DNA of 64,000 bases, taken from NCBI GenBank assembly GCA_035443185.1, contig DAORRV010000004.1, positions 22,442-86,441 on the forward strand. Direction: 5' to 3'. This DNA comes from UBA2330 sp035443185. GTDB taxonomy: Bacteria; Bacteroidota; Ignavibacteria; Tepidaquicellales; Tepidaquicellaceae. The position numbers were made by a program, and so were the translations under genes. The notes under the pieces are model-generated. The model was not told where the DNA came from, searched no databases, and saw only the letters and a program-made list of their open reading frames with translations. Positions 52,770-62,028 of this stretch are shown here, one piece after another (the first letter of the stretch is position 1; every line of letters begins with the position of its first letter).

Positions 52770-54227
52770 TTATTTTGGTTCAGAGTCAGAACCTGATACT
52801 TTATTTAAATTTCTGGAAACGATATAATTTTTTATCATAATTTTCATTTCTTTAAATTCATGAAGTGATAAATTTAATAATACCCATCCTGAAATCAGAG
52901 GTAAAAATAACACATATCCGAATGTTACATTATAAAATGAAACAATAGTTATACCTGTTATTGCTATTATACTGGATGAAATCAGTTTAAAGTTTTTTAA
53001 AGAAAATCTAAACCCTATCTTTTTTCTTGTTAAAATTAAATTCATTAAAAAATGTATAAGATATGCTGTCATATATGCCAAAGAAACACCTTTTACACCA
53101 AATTCAGTAAAATCAAGAATATACATTGAGATCAATATAAGATTTGCATTCAGGATCACATCAAACAAAATAAAATAAAATAATTTGGATCTGGGTATAA
53201 GCCATATTCCTAATACCCATGAAAGTGCTTTAAAAAAATCCCCTAAAAACTGATATTGAAAAAGTGATTCTGCTACAACAAAGTCAGATGTATAAAGTAC
53301 TAATAAAATCAAATATCTGAATACTATCAAAGTAAGTATTAACGGAACCATGACAAGTGAAATGAATCTTATAGTAGTATTCAGTTCATTTGAAAGATCA
53401 GTATTATTATATAGCCTAGCAATTTTAGGAAATGTATAGCTTGACATTGAAGTGAAAATAAAACCAAAATAGAAAAGTGATATATTTAAAACACTTTGAA
53501 ATATACCGCTTCCATCTAATCCATATTTTTCAATCACCATTTTTTTAAGTAAAAGAAAAGTTAACTGATATAATGCTCCTGCAATTAGAAAAGCAATTCC
53601 TATCTTAGTAATATCTTTTACTATCTTATTATTGAAATTCAGAAATTTAAAATTAAATTCGAGTATCTTCAATTTATTGATCTTATACAAAGAATAAAAA
53701 ACAAAGAAAACAAAATTGATCATTAAGCCATAGACAGCACCTTCAATTCCACAAAAAATTACAAGCGGTATTGATATTGAAAATGATACAAGAGAAGACG
53801 TAATAAGTAATTTTACATATAAGCTTATATCACCTATACCTTTTAAAACTGCTTCAATAATGGTATATAAAACTATGAAAGGCGTGACTATACTTAAAAT
53901 TTTTATATAACTGCCATAAATAGTTTCATTAAATAGGAAGAGAGATATTTCATCCGAATATGTAAGGATGAATGTAACAGAAGCTATTACAGGGATCAGA
54001 AGAACTACTATAGAAGAATAAACAATTCCACTTAAAACAGATTTACCATTTTCACTATTTTGAGCAATCATTTGAGTGATCCCCATAGGAAAACCAAGCG
54101 GCAACAGATAAGTCAGAAAACTAATAGAAGAGGTAAACTGAGATATTATCCCCAGACCGCTGAGTCCAAGATAAATTGAATATATTTTATTTTTTAAAAA
54201 ACCTGTTACAAAATTCACACCTGTCAT
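52770..54227 (-). CDS. Wzx-type O-unit flippase, start uncertain
   Basis: A 485-residue protein with about 12-14 hydrophobic helices and the polysaccharide-flippase fold (GVNFVTGFLKNKIYSIYLGLSGLGIISQF, TYLLPLGFPMGITQMIAQNSENG). It moves lipid-linked repeat units across the inner membrane. From the first ATG (54227) the protein begins MTGVNFV, but the frame runs on upstream as KIKDIFRASYKILI, which is how homologues begin, with no ATG, GTG or TTG. The first possible start there is an ATT at 54266. See findings. Confidence 0.88.
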   Translation of the reverse strand: MTGVNFVTGFLKNKIYSIYLGLSGLGIISQFTSSISFLTYLLPLGFPMGITQMIAQNSENGKSVLSGIVYSSIVVLLIPVIASVTFILTYSDEISLFLFNETIYGSYIKILSIVTPFIVLYTIIEAVLKGIGDISLYVKLLITSSLVSFSISIPLVIFCGIEGAVYGLMINFVFFVFYSLYKINKLKILEFNFKFLNFNNKIVKDITKIGIAFLIAGALYQLTFLLLKKMVIEKYGLDGSGIFQSVLNISLFYFGFIFTSMSSYTFPKIARLYNNTDLSNELNTTIRFISLVMVPLILTLIVFRYLILLVLYTSDFVVAESLFQYQFLGDFFKALSWVLGIWLIPRSKLFYFILFDVILNANLILISMYILDFTEFGVKGVSLAYMTAYLIHFLMNLILTRKKIGFRFSLKNFKLISSSIIAITGITIVSFYNVTFGYVLFLPLISGWVLLNLSLHEFKEMKIMIKNYIVSRNLNKVSGSDSEPK

Positions 54228-54362
54228 TATCAGAATTTTATAACTGGCTCGAAAAATATCTTTAATTTTCTGATTGTTTTAATTAATAAATAGTAATCTG
54301 ATTACTTAAAAAACCTTGGCAGTAAAAAAAAATGATTTTCATTAATAGGTCATGAATTTCCA

Positions 54363-55583
54363 TTATGGTACCTGTACAATTTCATCTTTATACTTTAATG
54401 AGTAATAAACAAATCCACAAAAAACTGTAAACACGGGCATTACAAAATACAGCGGATTCACTAATACATCTTCAAAAAAATTCTGTACTATCAGAGAAAT
54501 AATCACTGTTAAACATAAACTTAATCTATGATCATTCTTAAACTTTTCATTCTTAAACTTAAGGAATATTCCTTTTAACAATAGTGTGACTATGGTCAAT
54601 GTCATAAGCAATGTAAACAAAACTCCAAACTGTATAGATAACTGCATCAGCAGATTATGAGGATTTGGTACAGGTTCATTTCCAAAAAAAAATTTCTCAT
54701 TTATAAAAACCTGCTCTCCATTCACAGGACCATATCCCCATAGCATTGTTGTATCTGTTCTAGTAATGATACTATAAGCAGCAAGCAACAATAAGAATCT
54801 TGAGGCAGAGCTGTCAACTTTTGCAGAAGCAAAATCAGCAACAACAGTTAAAGCGACAATAGCGACAATGATACTAACTACAACAAACATCGCTCTTGAT
54901 TTGTAAAATGTATAAAATAGAATCCCTATGCCGACACCTATATATCCCGCTCTGCTTAAAGTAAGCAATAACACGATAAGAAATAAAACCAGTAAAGAAA
55001 TAAAAACCGGAAAAGAAATTTTTTTTGAAAAATATTTATAAAATAAAACTGGAACGCAAATGGTGTAAAACATTGAAGTAGTATTCGGATGTCCAAATAA
55101 ACCTGCAGAAGTATGACTGTATTGAGTTAAATAATGAATCCCTAAGGAATAAAATATCAAAGATGCGAATGATAAAAAAATAGCAAATATTAATATCAGA
55201 TTTATAAATTTATCAAATTTATATGTACTTAGTCTGAAATTTTTACCAAGAATAAGAAAGAACATTACAAAATTTATCACATAAGTAAGTAAAGTCATCA
55301 GAGAAAACAAATTGAAGTTATCATCAAAATTCACATAGAAGCTGGAGATTAAAAATGAAGCAGTTACTAATAGAAATAATAATTCAAGCAGATCTGGTTG
55401 GTTAAATTTTTTTTCTGTGATTTTGGAAAATGAAAATCCCATAATGATCACAGTTAAAAAGATGAATACTTTAACACTTATATCATTTAAGAAATGAAGC
55501 TGGGGAACAGTTATACTTAAAGAAAAAACTATTATCAAATAAATTAATATTAGTTTTTCATTTAGTTGAAATTTGCTAGACAT
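54363..55583 (-). CDS. O-antigen ligase/polymerase family membrane protein (Wzy-like)
   Basis: A 406-residue integral membrane protein with about eleven helices. The Wzy_C/O-antigen ligase feature is a large loop after the seventh helix with conserved FFGNEPVPNPHNLLMQLSIQFG, including the PHN motif found in ligases and polymerases, and LLTLSRAGYIGVGIGI before it. Beside Wzx and Wzz a polymerase role is the better guess. Translation of wzz ends four bases before its start. Confidence 0.88.
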   Translation of the reverse strand: MSSKFQLNEKLILIYLIIVFSLSITVPQLHFLNDISVKVFIFLTVIIMGFSFSKITEKKFNQPDLLELLFLLVTASFLISSFYVNFDDNFNLFSLMTLLTYVINFVMFFLILGKNFRLSTYKFDKFINLILIFAIFLSFASLIFYSLGIHYLTQYSHTSAGLFGHPNTTSMFYTICVPVLFYKYFSKKISFPVFISLLVLFLIVLLLTLSRAGYIGVGIGILFYTFYKSRAMFVVVSIIVAIVALTVVADFASAKVDSSASRFLLLLAAYSIITRTDTTMLWGYGPVNGEQVFINEKFFFGNEPVPNPHNLLMQLSIQFGVLFTLLMTLTIVTLLLKGIFLKFKNEKFKNDHRLSLCLTVIISLIVQNFFEDVLVNPLYFVMPVFTVFCGFVYYSLKYKDEIVQVP

Positions 55584-55586
55584 TGA

Positions 55587-56741
55587 TCAAAAATTATAAC
55601 TACCCTTAAATTCTTTCCATTTGATCTTAATCAGAAAGAATAAGTAGGTTAAAAAACCTGAAAGGAAAGTAATTAATAAAACGATAGTAGCTCTTTTTGG
55701 CTTAGCTTTTTTATCGGGTACATTCGGAGGGTCTAAGATAAGAACAGTTGGTGTTTCTTTTTTTTCTTCAATTTTAGATTGTTCGAGTATAGGTATTATT
55801 GTAGTTAATATTTTATTTTGTATCTCAACATTTCTTCTAAGTCTTAAAAAATTCATTACTACTTCAGGTGATCCTTTTAATCCTAATACAGAGTTTATAT
55901 CTGCAGGAGTCTCTTTTACTATGTTTAATTGATTTTTTAAAGCTGAAATTTTATCTTCCTGAGTTAAAATTTCAGGCTCGCCAGAAGAAATTATTTTCCT
56001 TAAAAGTTCAAGCTTAAGTTCTTCACTTTTTATCTCAGCTTCTAATTCAACTTCTGCTTTAATAGCTGCCTGAACAGTTATTTCCGGGGAAATACCAAAG
56101 TTATTTTGAAAAAAAGTCAGACTGTCTTCAACTTGCTTAAGGTCCTGTTTTACTGATTCATATCTTGATTCAAGAAACTCTTTATTATTCTTTGCATTTA
56201 AAGAACTCATTTCTGAATGGATCTTATTAAGCTGTTGAATCATAAAGTCAGCAATATCCTTAGCTTTTACAGGATCTTTATCGTAGATGCCAATTTCCAG
56301 AGTTCCTGCCATTTTATCCTGATTTATTTCCATGATATTCTTTCTGAAATACTTTACGGCATCAAACATATATTTAAATTCTTCTTCTTCAATTATATTA
56401 TATTTAATAATTGCTTCTTCAACTGCTCTTCTGCTGGTTAAAATCTGGGTGTATAATGCTAATTCCTTAGTCGCACCACCTCCACCTGAAAATCCTGCCA
56501 GGTCACCAAAATCCAGCGAACCTGCACCAGAAAGTCCCATTAAGCTTTGAAGTCCTGAACTTTGATTTGAGGTTCTTACAATTCCTGCAGAATAAAATAT
56601 TGGATCGATTACAAATAATACAAGTATAAGAGATACTATTACACCAATAAAAGAATTTATAATTATTATTTTCTTTTTTTCTAAAAACAATTTTATGTAA
56701 AATCTTATATCGTTATTTGTATTTATTTCTTTTTCTTCCAT
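55587..56741 (-). CDS. Chain-length regulator (Wzz/PCP family)
   Basis: A 384-residue protein with two membrane helices, one near the N-terminus (INSFIGVIVSLILVLFVI) and one near the C-terminus (ATIVLLITFLSGFLTYLFF), and a long periplasmic helical stretch (about 150-330) between them. This is the polysaccharide co-polymerase layout; there is no C-terminal tyrosine-kinase domain. A Gly/Ala-rich segment (SLQSLMGLSGAGSLDFGDLAGFSGGGGAT) is at about residues 68-90. It controls chain length in concert with Wzy and Wza. Confidence 0.9.
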   Translation of the reverse strand: MEEKEINTNNDIRFYIKLFLEKKKIIIINSFIGVIVSLILVLFVIDPIFYSAGIVRTSNQSSGLQSLMGLSGAGSLDFGDLAGFSGGGGATKELALYTQILTSRRAVEEAIIKYNIIEEEEFKYMFDAVKYFRKNIMEINQDKMAGTLEIGIYDKDPVKAKDIADFMIQQLNKIHSEMSSLNAKNNKEFLESRYESVKQDLKQVEDSLTFFQNNFGISPEITVQAAIKAEVELEAEIKSEELKLELLRKIISSGEPEILTQEDKISALKNQLNIVKETPADINSVLGLKGSPEVVMNFLRLRRNVEIQNKILTTIIPILEQSKIEEKKETPTVLILDPPNVPDKKAKPKRATIVLLITFLSGFLTYLFFLIKIKWKEFKGSYNF

Positions 56742-56787
56742 TTCAGATTAAATTGAAAAAATAATTCTTCTGTATCACATTCATATA

Positions 56788-58506
56788 TCATTTATTACTA
56801 TCTCTGATTAATACATAAGTAGTTAGAAATGCTAATAATACCGAAGCAATCTGTGCCATAAGTCCTATAGTAAAACTGAACGGCTGATTAACTTCTTTTG
56901 GGACATAAACAAAATCACCTGATTCGATAACCGCTTCATCAGGTTCATACCAGTTTCTTGTATTAAATTTAATTACTCTTGTATCGTCTTCTTCAGCTGC
57001 AAGGGCATAACCGCCTGCTTTTTTAATATAATAATCTACATCAGCTCCTTTCTTATAAGGCACATAACCTTCCTGACCTACCTGCCCGAATACATAAACA
57101 ATATTTTTATTATCATTTATATAAATTATATCCTTAGCTTCAAGTAAAACATTCTGAGACTCATCATTATTATTCAGTAATCTATCAAAATCAACAATGA
57201 CCCTGTTCCTTCTTGATTGTATGTCTGCAATATAATTTTCTTTATCCATTTCAGTTACGATCAGATCATTCGCCCTCAAATTTATCAGTATCTCGGAAGT
57301 ATCTTTTGCTGTATATTCAGCATCATAGTCTCTGAATAAAATACTAAGCGGCAAATAAGCTTTTTCCTTGAGACCTCCTGCCATTTCTATTACATCTTTT
57401 AGTCTCGTATTCTTAAATGATATCGGGTAATATCCCGGTCTTAATACTTCTCCAAGTATCAGCACAGAAAGATTTTTCTGATAATTTATCTTTGATTTTA
57501 CATAGATCCTGTCAAAACTCTCAATATCAAATTTTTTATCTTTTTCAAAATTAAGATCAATTGATTTAAAATCACTTGAACCTGCAACAGCTCTGTAAAG
57601 TACTATACTATCTGGTTCAGCGCTTACATCAAATCCTCTTGCAATTCCTACAATAGTTTCAAGATCATCCCCATCAGCATATTCATATGAGCCTCCAAGC
57701 TGAACTGCACCACCAATATTAATAAAATTATTATCAAGCTGAAGATATGGAATCTTTAAAAGATCTCCTTCTAAAAAAAACGGGTTATGTGAATCTTGGT
57801 TGGTCAGAAAATATTTGTAAATATCAACATTGATGACTTGTCCGTTCTTTCTTATAAGTTTTATATTTCTGAGAGAGATCTGAGTATTAAAAAATTCCCT
57901 TTCATTGGTTTTTTCATAAAAATTCCTTGAAGTGTTTAATGTATCGAACATTAGAACTTTTAAAATTTCCGACACTCTTGTTACTGGAGATACTTCGAAA
58001 TTTCCCTGAGTAAGACCTGATACTTTTATCAAAAATGTCCGGGGAGTATTAAGAGTAAAACTAACATCACTGGAATAATATCTTTGCTTTACAGCACTTA
58101 CAACCTTTTGCTTTGCAGATGATAGTGTCAATCCTGCAACGTCAACAGCTCCGACTGTCGGAATAACAACAGTTCCTTCAGGTGAAACAACTATCGGTAT
58201 CTGCTGATTGATATAACCATAGAGTCCTACTGTAAACAGATCATTAGGTCCGACAATATAAACATCCGGATCTATTGCACCTTCAATCGGAATAGACTTT
58301 GTAGTGAAAGTATTCTGACTGCCCATCTGATCAAAAATATCCGGTGCATCTGCATTTATTCCTGTATTTGTATTTCCTCTGCCAGACTGATTGAGAATTT
58401 TACTCATTGGATCTTCAGTATCTTTTTCTTTGCTTTTGAACTGAGCAAAAGTATAAGCAGCATTAATTAAAAATACCAGCAGTGTAAATAAAATTAGTTT
58501 TTTCAT
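56788..58506 (-). CDS. Polysaccharide export outer-membrane protein (SLBB/Wza-like)
   Basis: A 572-residue exported protein. Signal peptide (KKLILFTLLVFLINAAYTFAQ), then a poly-export domain (VYIVGPNDLFTVGLYGYI, VSPEGTVVIPTVGAVDVAGLTLSSAK) and several SLBB repeats (for example VLILGEVLRPGYYPISF, VFGQVGQEGYVPYKKGADVDYYIKKAGG), and a C-terminal membrane helix (FTIGLMAQIASVLLAFLTTYVLI). There is no lipobox. It forms the outer-membrane exit pore for the polysaccharide. It overlaps the phosphohexomutase gene by four bases. Confidence 0.92.
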   Translation of the reverse strand: MKKLILFTLLVFLINAAYTFAQFKSKEKDTEDPMSKILNQSGRGNTNTGINADAPDIFDQMGSQNTFTTKSIPIEGAIDPDVYIVGPNDLFTVGLYGYINQQIPIVVSPEGTVVIPTVGAVDVAGLTLSSAKQKVVSAVKQRYYSSDVSFTLNTPRTFLIKVSGLTQGNFEVSPVTRVSEILKVLMFDTLNTSRNFYEKTNEREFFNTQISLRNIKLIRKNGQVINVDIYKYFLTNQDSHNPFFLEGDLLKIPYLQLDNNFINIGGAVQLGGSYEYADGDDLETIVGIARGFDVSAEPDSIVLYRAVAGSSDFKSIDLNFEKDKKFDIESFDRIYVKSKINYQKNLSVLILGEVLRPGYYPISFKNTRLKDVIEMAGGLKEKAYLPLSILFRDYDAEYTAKDTSEILINLRANDLIVTEMDKENYIADIQSRRNRVIVDFDRLLNNNDESQNVLLEAKDIIYINDNKNIVYVFGQVGQEGYVPYKKGADVDYYIKKAGGYALAAEEDDTRVIKFNTRNWYEPDEAVIESGDFVYVPKEVNQPFSFTIGLMAQIASVLLAFLTTYVLIRDSNK

Positions 58507-59915
58507 AACCCTAAAAATTCTTTAGTTTTATTTAAGATCTCTGAAGTTTTATCTTCAACATAAGTCTCACAATATATTCTGATCAGCGGCTCAGTACCTG
58601 AAGCTCTCACAAGCAGCCAACCGTTTTCAAAATAAAATTTACTTCCGTCAAGATCATCTTTTTTTAGGATCTTCTGCCCTGCAATTTCATCACCTTCCTG
58701 TAGCTCTTTAGAAATCTGAAGAGCTTTGATTTTTTTCTCTTCAGTAGTTTTCACATCATGTCTCTGATAAAAGTATAATCCAAATTCATCATCAAATTCT
58801 TTTTTTAACTCCGTAATACTCTTACCATATTCAGCAAGCATTTCCATATAAAGAAGTCCGTTATAAATCCCATCCCTTTCAGGAAGATGTCCTTTTATCC
58901 CAATACCACCGCTTTCCTCTGCACCGATCATAACGTCATCATTTATCATGATCTTTGAAATATGCTTAAATCCAATTGGCACAGTATCAAGCTCAATATT
59001 ATTTTTTTCACAATATTTTCTAACAAGATCACTTGTCGAAAATCCTCTGACTACTTTACCCGTCAGTTTCTTTTTTTCAAATAAATATTTTATCAGAAGT
59101 ACAAAGGTTTTTTGAGCATCAAGAAAATCTCCGTTCTCATCTATGATTGCTATTCTGTCAGCATCACCGTCTGTCACTATTCCTAAATCAAATTTATTAT
59201 ATTTCATATACTCACAGATTTCTGATAAATTTTTCTGAACAGGCTCAGGTGCTGATTTTCCAAATGATGGATTTACTTCACCGTGAATTTGTTTTACATC
59301 TACAAAATGTCCTATTAAATTCTGACCTGCTCCGTACATTGCATCATAGATAACTTTTAAATCTGCTTTTTTAATAACATCTATATTTATTCTGTCTTTT
59401 AGATAGTTCAGATAAAATTCATTTCCTTTGAAATACTCAATTACACCTTCATTAAGTAACTGCTCAAAACTTTTCGGTGTTTCAACAGATTTTATATTCT
59501 TAAGCTCAGCTTCGATCTTAACTATCTCATCAGGATCCATTGATCCTCCGAATTCATCCTTTAGCTTATATCCATTATATTGATAAGGATTATGTGAAGC
59601 AGTTATCATGACACCTAAAGCACAACCAAGATCTCTTGCAAGTAAAGAAACAGTTGGGGTAGTAACAAAATAGTCAGTCAGTTTTGTTTTTATCCCTTCA
59701 TTTCCAAAGACTGTGGCAGCTGCATGTGCAAACTCTTTACCCTGGAATCTTGTATCGTATCCAATTACAATTCCTGTTGATATTTTTTTATGATCCTTAA
59801 AAACTCTTGCTGTTGCAAGAGCAACTCTTTTAACATTTTCAAATGTATAGGTATCAGCGATAATCGCTCTCCAGCCGTCAGTACCGAATTTTACCGGCTC
59901 TGAAATATTACTCAT
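58503..59915 (-). CDS. Phosphoglucomutase/phosphomannomutase family protein
   Basis: A 470-residue alpha-D-phosphohexomutase. KFGTDGWRAIIAD begins the protein; the phosphoserine loop is ITASHNPYQYNGYKLKDE; the metal loop is DGDADRIAIIDE; the sugar loop is GAEESGGIG; the phosphate loop is VRASGTEPLIRIY. It moves phosphate between C1 and C6 of glucose, mannose or related sugars, supplying precursors. It lies at the start of the locus with a coupled SLBB gene next. Confidence 0.95.
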   Translation of the reverse strand: MSNISEPVKFGTDGWRAIIADTYTFENVKRVALATARVFKDHKKISTGIVIGYDTRFQGKEFAHAAATVFGNEGIKTKLTDYFVTTPTVSLLARDLGCALGVMITASHNPYQYNGYKLKDEFGGSMDPDEIVKIEAELKNIKSVETPKSFEQLLNEGVIEYFKGNEFYLNYLKDRINIDVIKKADLKVIYDAMYGAGQNLIGHFVDVKQIHGEVNPSFGKSAPEPVQKNLSEICEYMKYNKFDLGIVTDGDADRIAIIDENGDFLDAQKTFVLLIKYLFEKKKLTGKVVRGFSTSDLVRKYCEKNNIELDTVPIGFKHISKIMINDDVMIGAEESGGIGIKGHLPERDGIYNGLLYMEMLAEYGKSITELKKEFDDEFGLYFYQRHDVKTTEEKKIKALQISKELQEGDEIAGQKILKKDDLDGSKFYFENGWLLVRASGTEPLIRIYCETYVEDKTSEILNKTKEFLGL

Positions 59916-59972
59916 AATTTAATGAATGTGATTTAATAAAATAAAAAAAATGTAAAAATCTGAATATTCTGA

Positions 59973-60407
59973 TTATATAGATTTCCCTTCATTTGTTTTT
60001 GAAACCCAGTTTTTTACATATTCGATAGTTTCATAGGTAGGTGTGCCCGGTGTAAAGAGTTCTCCAACTCCCATTTTTCTAAGCTCTTCAATATCCTGAT
60101 CCGGAATAATACCGCCTCCGAATAACAATACATCATTTAGACCTTTACTATCCATTAGTTTTTTTACTTTTGGAAACACTGTCATATGTGCACCGCTGAG
60201 GATACTAATTCCAATCGCATTGACATCTTCCTGAAGTGCTGCCTCGACAATTGTTTCCGGTGTCTGTCGTAGACCTGTGTATATAACTTCTATTCCTGCA
60301 TCTCGAAAAGCTGCAGCAATCACTTTTGCTCCCCTGTCGTGACCGTCAAGACCAACCTTTCCGATCAATACGCGGATCTTATTTTGCTGATTATTATTTT
60401 TTGACAT
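59973..60407 (-). CDS. B12-binding subunit of a cobalamin-dependent mutase
   Basis: A 144-residue stand-alone cobalamin-binding domain: RVLIGKVGLDGHDRGAKVIA contains DGHDRG, the DxHxxG motif that carries the cobalt-coordinating histidine, followed by GISILSGAHMTVFPKV and FGGGIIPDQDIEEL. The sequence is like the C-terminal domain of methylmalonyl-CoA mutase. The catalytic subunit is not in the window. With the carboxylase beta gene at 31238 it could belong to a propionate route. Confidence 0.9.
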   Translation of the reverse strand: MSKNNNQQNKIRVLIGKVGLDGHDRGAKVIAAAFRDAGIEVIYTGLRQTPETIVEAALQEDVNAIGISILSGAHMTVFPKVKKLMDSKGLNDVLLFGGGIIPDQDIEELRKMGVGELFTPGTPTYETIEYVKNWVSKTNEGKSI

Positions 60408-60451
60408 ATAGTTTGTAATTTAACCCAAATACTGTATTTCTTCAAGTGAAA

Positions 60452-61435
60452 TTATGCTTCCATCTGAGAAGTCGCAATATTCTCCAAATCCTTGTGAGAA
60501 TACTTTTGATAGAAATAAACGGAAATTATTCCAACCAAAACGGCAAACCATAATGTTGCAACTCTTATTATAAAAGTCGATGCTACTGATACATCTTTTG
60601 GTATCTTTAATAAAACCAGAAGTCCTGTCATTGATGCTTCTGTCACTCCAAGCCCGCCTGGAAGCATTGCAATTGAACCAACAATTGTAGAAAACCCATA
60701 TATAAAAACTGCAGATAAAAGACTGACATCAATATGCGTGATCCCCGAATAAACTTTAAGGATAATGTAAAGTCCTAGACATTCACAAAACCATGCAACG
60801 ACGCTCATCGAAGTCGCAATGATCAGAGGTTTGACCCTTACTAATGTGTAAATACTTTCATATGCATCCTCGAATTTATTAGCAACCTTACTTAACAATT
60901 TTATTTTTTCAAGATAACGTATTAAGGCTATCGATGTTTTTCTTGAACTGATAAGCATTACGCAGACAATAAAAAATACTCCAACTCCGATCACTATCGT
61001 CTGACCATAATTAAAAACAAAAGCACCTGTAATGCAGAGTATCACTACAGAAATAAAATCTGTCAATCTTTCTGCAAGTATAATCGGTGCTGATCTAGCG
61101 ACAGGTGTTCCGTTCTCTTCTCTTAATAAATATGATTTTAAAAGTTCGCCCATCTTGCCGGGCGTCACACTCATCACAAAAGTTGACATGAAAATAAGGA
61201 AACTGGTTTTTCTTTTTAAACTGATCTTTAAAAGTCTTAGATAATATTCCCATTTAAAAAATCTTATCAGAAAATTTAAAAATGTTAGTCCTATTATTAC
61301 AGGAAAAAAATACCAGTTAAATTCAGCAAACGTCGCTATGAGTTTATCAAAATCTGCATAGATGCTGAAGCCCAGAAAGACCAGAGCTCCAAGTGCTACA
61401 GAAAGCAGTATTTTCTTTTTATATTTTTTAAACAT
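60452..61435 (-). CDS. Lysylphosphatidylglycerol-synthase-like membrane protein
   Basis: A 327-residue integral membrane protein with about eight helices of the UPF0104/LPG_synthase_TM family: FFKWEYYLRLLKI, VTPGKMGELLKSYLL, LAERLTDFISVVIL, PGGLGVTEASMTGLL. It lacks the soluble aminoacyl-transfer domain of MprF, so it is the flippase-like half only; many such proteins are of unknown function. It shares one base with the maf gene stop (TGATG). Confidence 0.88.
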   Translation of the reverse strand: MFKKYKKKILLSVALGALVFLGFSIYADFDKLIATFAEFNWYFFPVIIGLTFLNFLIRFFKWEYYLRLLKISLKRKTSFLIFMSTFVMSVTPGKMGELLKSYLLREENGTPVARSAPIILAERLTDFISVVILCITGAFVFNYGQTIVIGVGVFFIVCVMLISSRKTSIALIRYLEKIKLLSKVANKFEDAYESIYTLVRVKPLIIATSMSVVAWFCECLGLYIILKVYSGITHIDVSLLSAVFIYGFSTIVGSIAMLPGGLGVTEASMTGLLVLLKIPKDVSVASTFIIRVATLWFAVLVGIISVYFYQKYSHKDLENIATSQMEA

Positions 61436-62025
61436 CAGATCACTTTTCTCAAACTTTCATATAATTTTACAAGAGGAAGTCCCACTATATTATAATAATC
61501 ACCTTCGATCTTTTTAATAAAAAGACATCCGAAATCATCCTGTATTCCATATGCCCCGGCTTTATCTAGTGGTTTGTATTTTTTGACATAATAGTCAATT
61601 TCATCTTTATCAATTTTTCTGAAATGTACTTTTGTTTTTTCAAATGTAAATTTTTGTTTACCGTTTGTTGTGTTAATAACATTCACACCGGTATAAACTT
61701 CATGAACTTTACCACTGAGCTTTTTTAGAATCAATTTTGCTTCGTTCAGATCAGAAGGCTTATTGATAATTTCTTTCCCAAGAACTACTATTGTATCTGC
61801 ACCAATGACTATCTCTTTTTTAAAAAGATTAGCGACAGTTTTAGATTTTAAAACGGAATTATATCTGACTGAATGCAGAGGATCTTGATCAGAAGTTTCC
61901 AGTTCATTTACATTACTTTCAATAGTGACAAATTTTAGACCGATTTGTCTGAGAAGCTGTGCCCTTCTCGGCGAAGCAGAGGCAAGGATGTATTGTTTAT
62001 TCAGAATGGATTTCAGGTCAGCCAA
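61435..62025 (-). CDS. maf: Maf nucleotide pyrophosphatase
   Basis: A 196-residue Maf-family enzyme: YILASASPRRAQLLRQIGL, ESNVNE, VIGADTIVVLG and LDKAGAYGIQD. It hydrolyses canonical or modified dTTP/UTP-type nucleotides. It follows proS by three bases and overlaps the membrane-protein gene by one base, forming a small operon proS-maf-membrane protein. Confidence 0.95.
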   Translation of the reverse strand: MADLKSILNKQYILASASPRRAQLLRQIGLKFVTIESNVNELETSDQDPLHSVRYNSVLKSKTVANLFKKEIVIGADTIVVLGKEIINKPSDLNEAKLILKKLSGKVHEVYTGVNVINTTNGKQKFTFEKTKVHFRKIDKDEIDYYVKKYKPLDKAGAYGIQDDFGCLFIKKIEGDYYNIVGLPLVKLYESLRKVI

Positions 62026-62028
62026 ATA

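Noticed and set aside
58985..59000. TTGGCACA on the plus strand inside the phosphohexomutase gene
   Set aside because: No -12 element follows and it lies on the noncoding strand of a gene with no plus-strand gene downstream.
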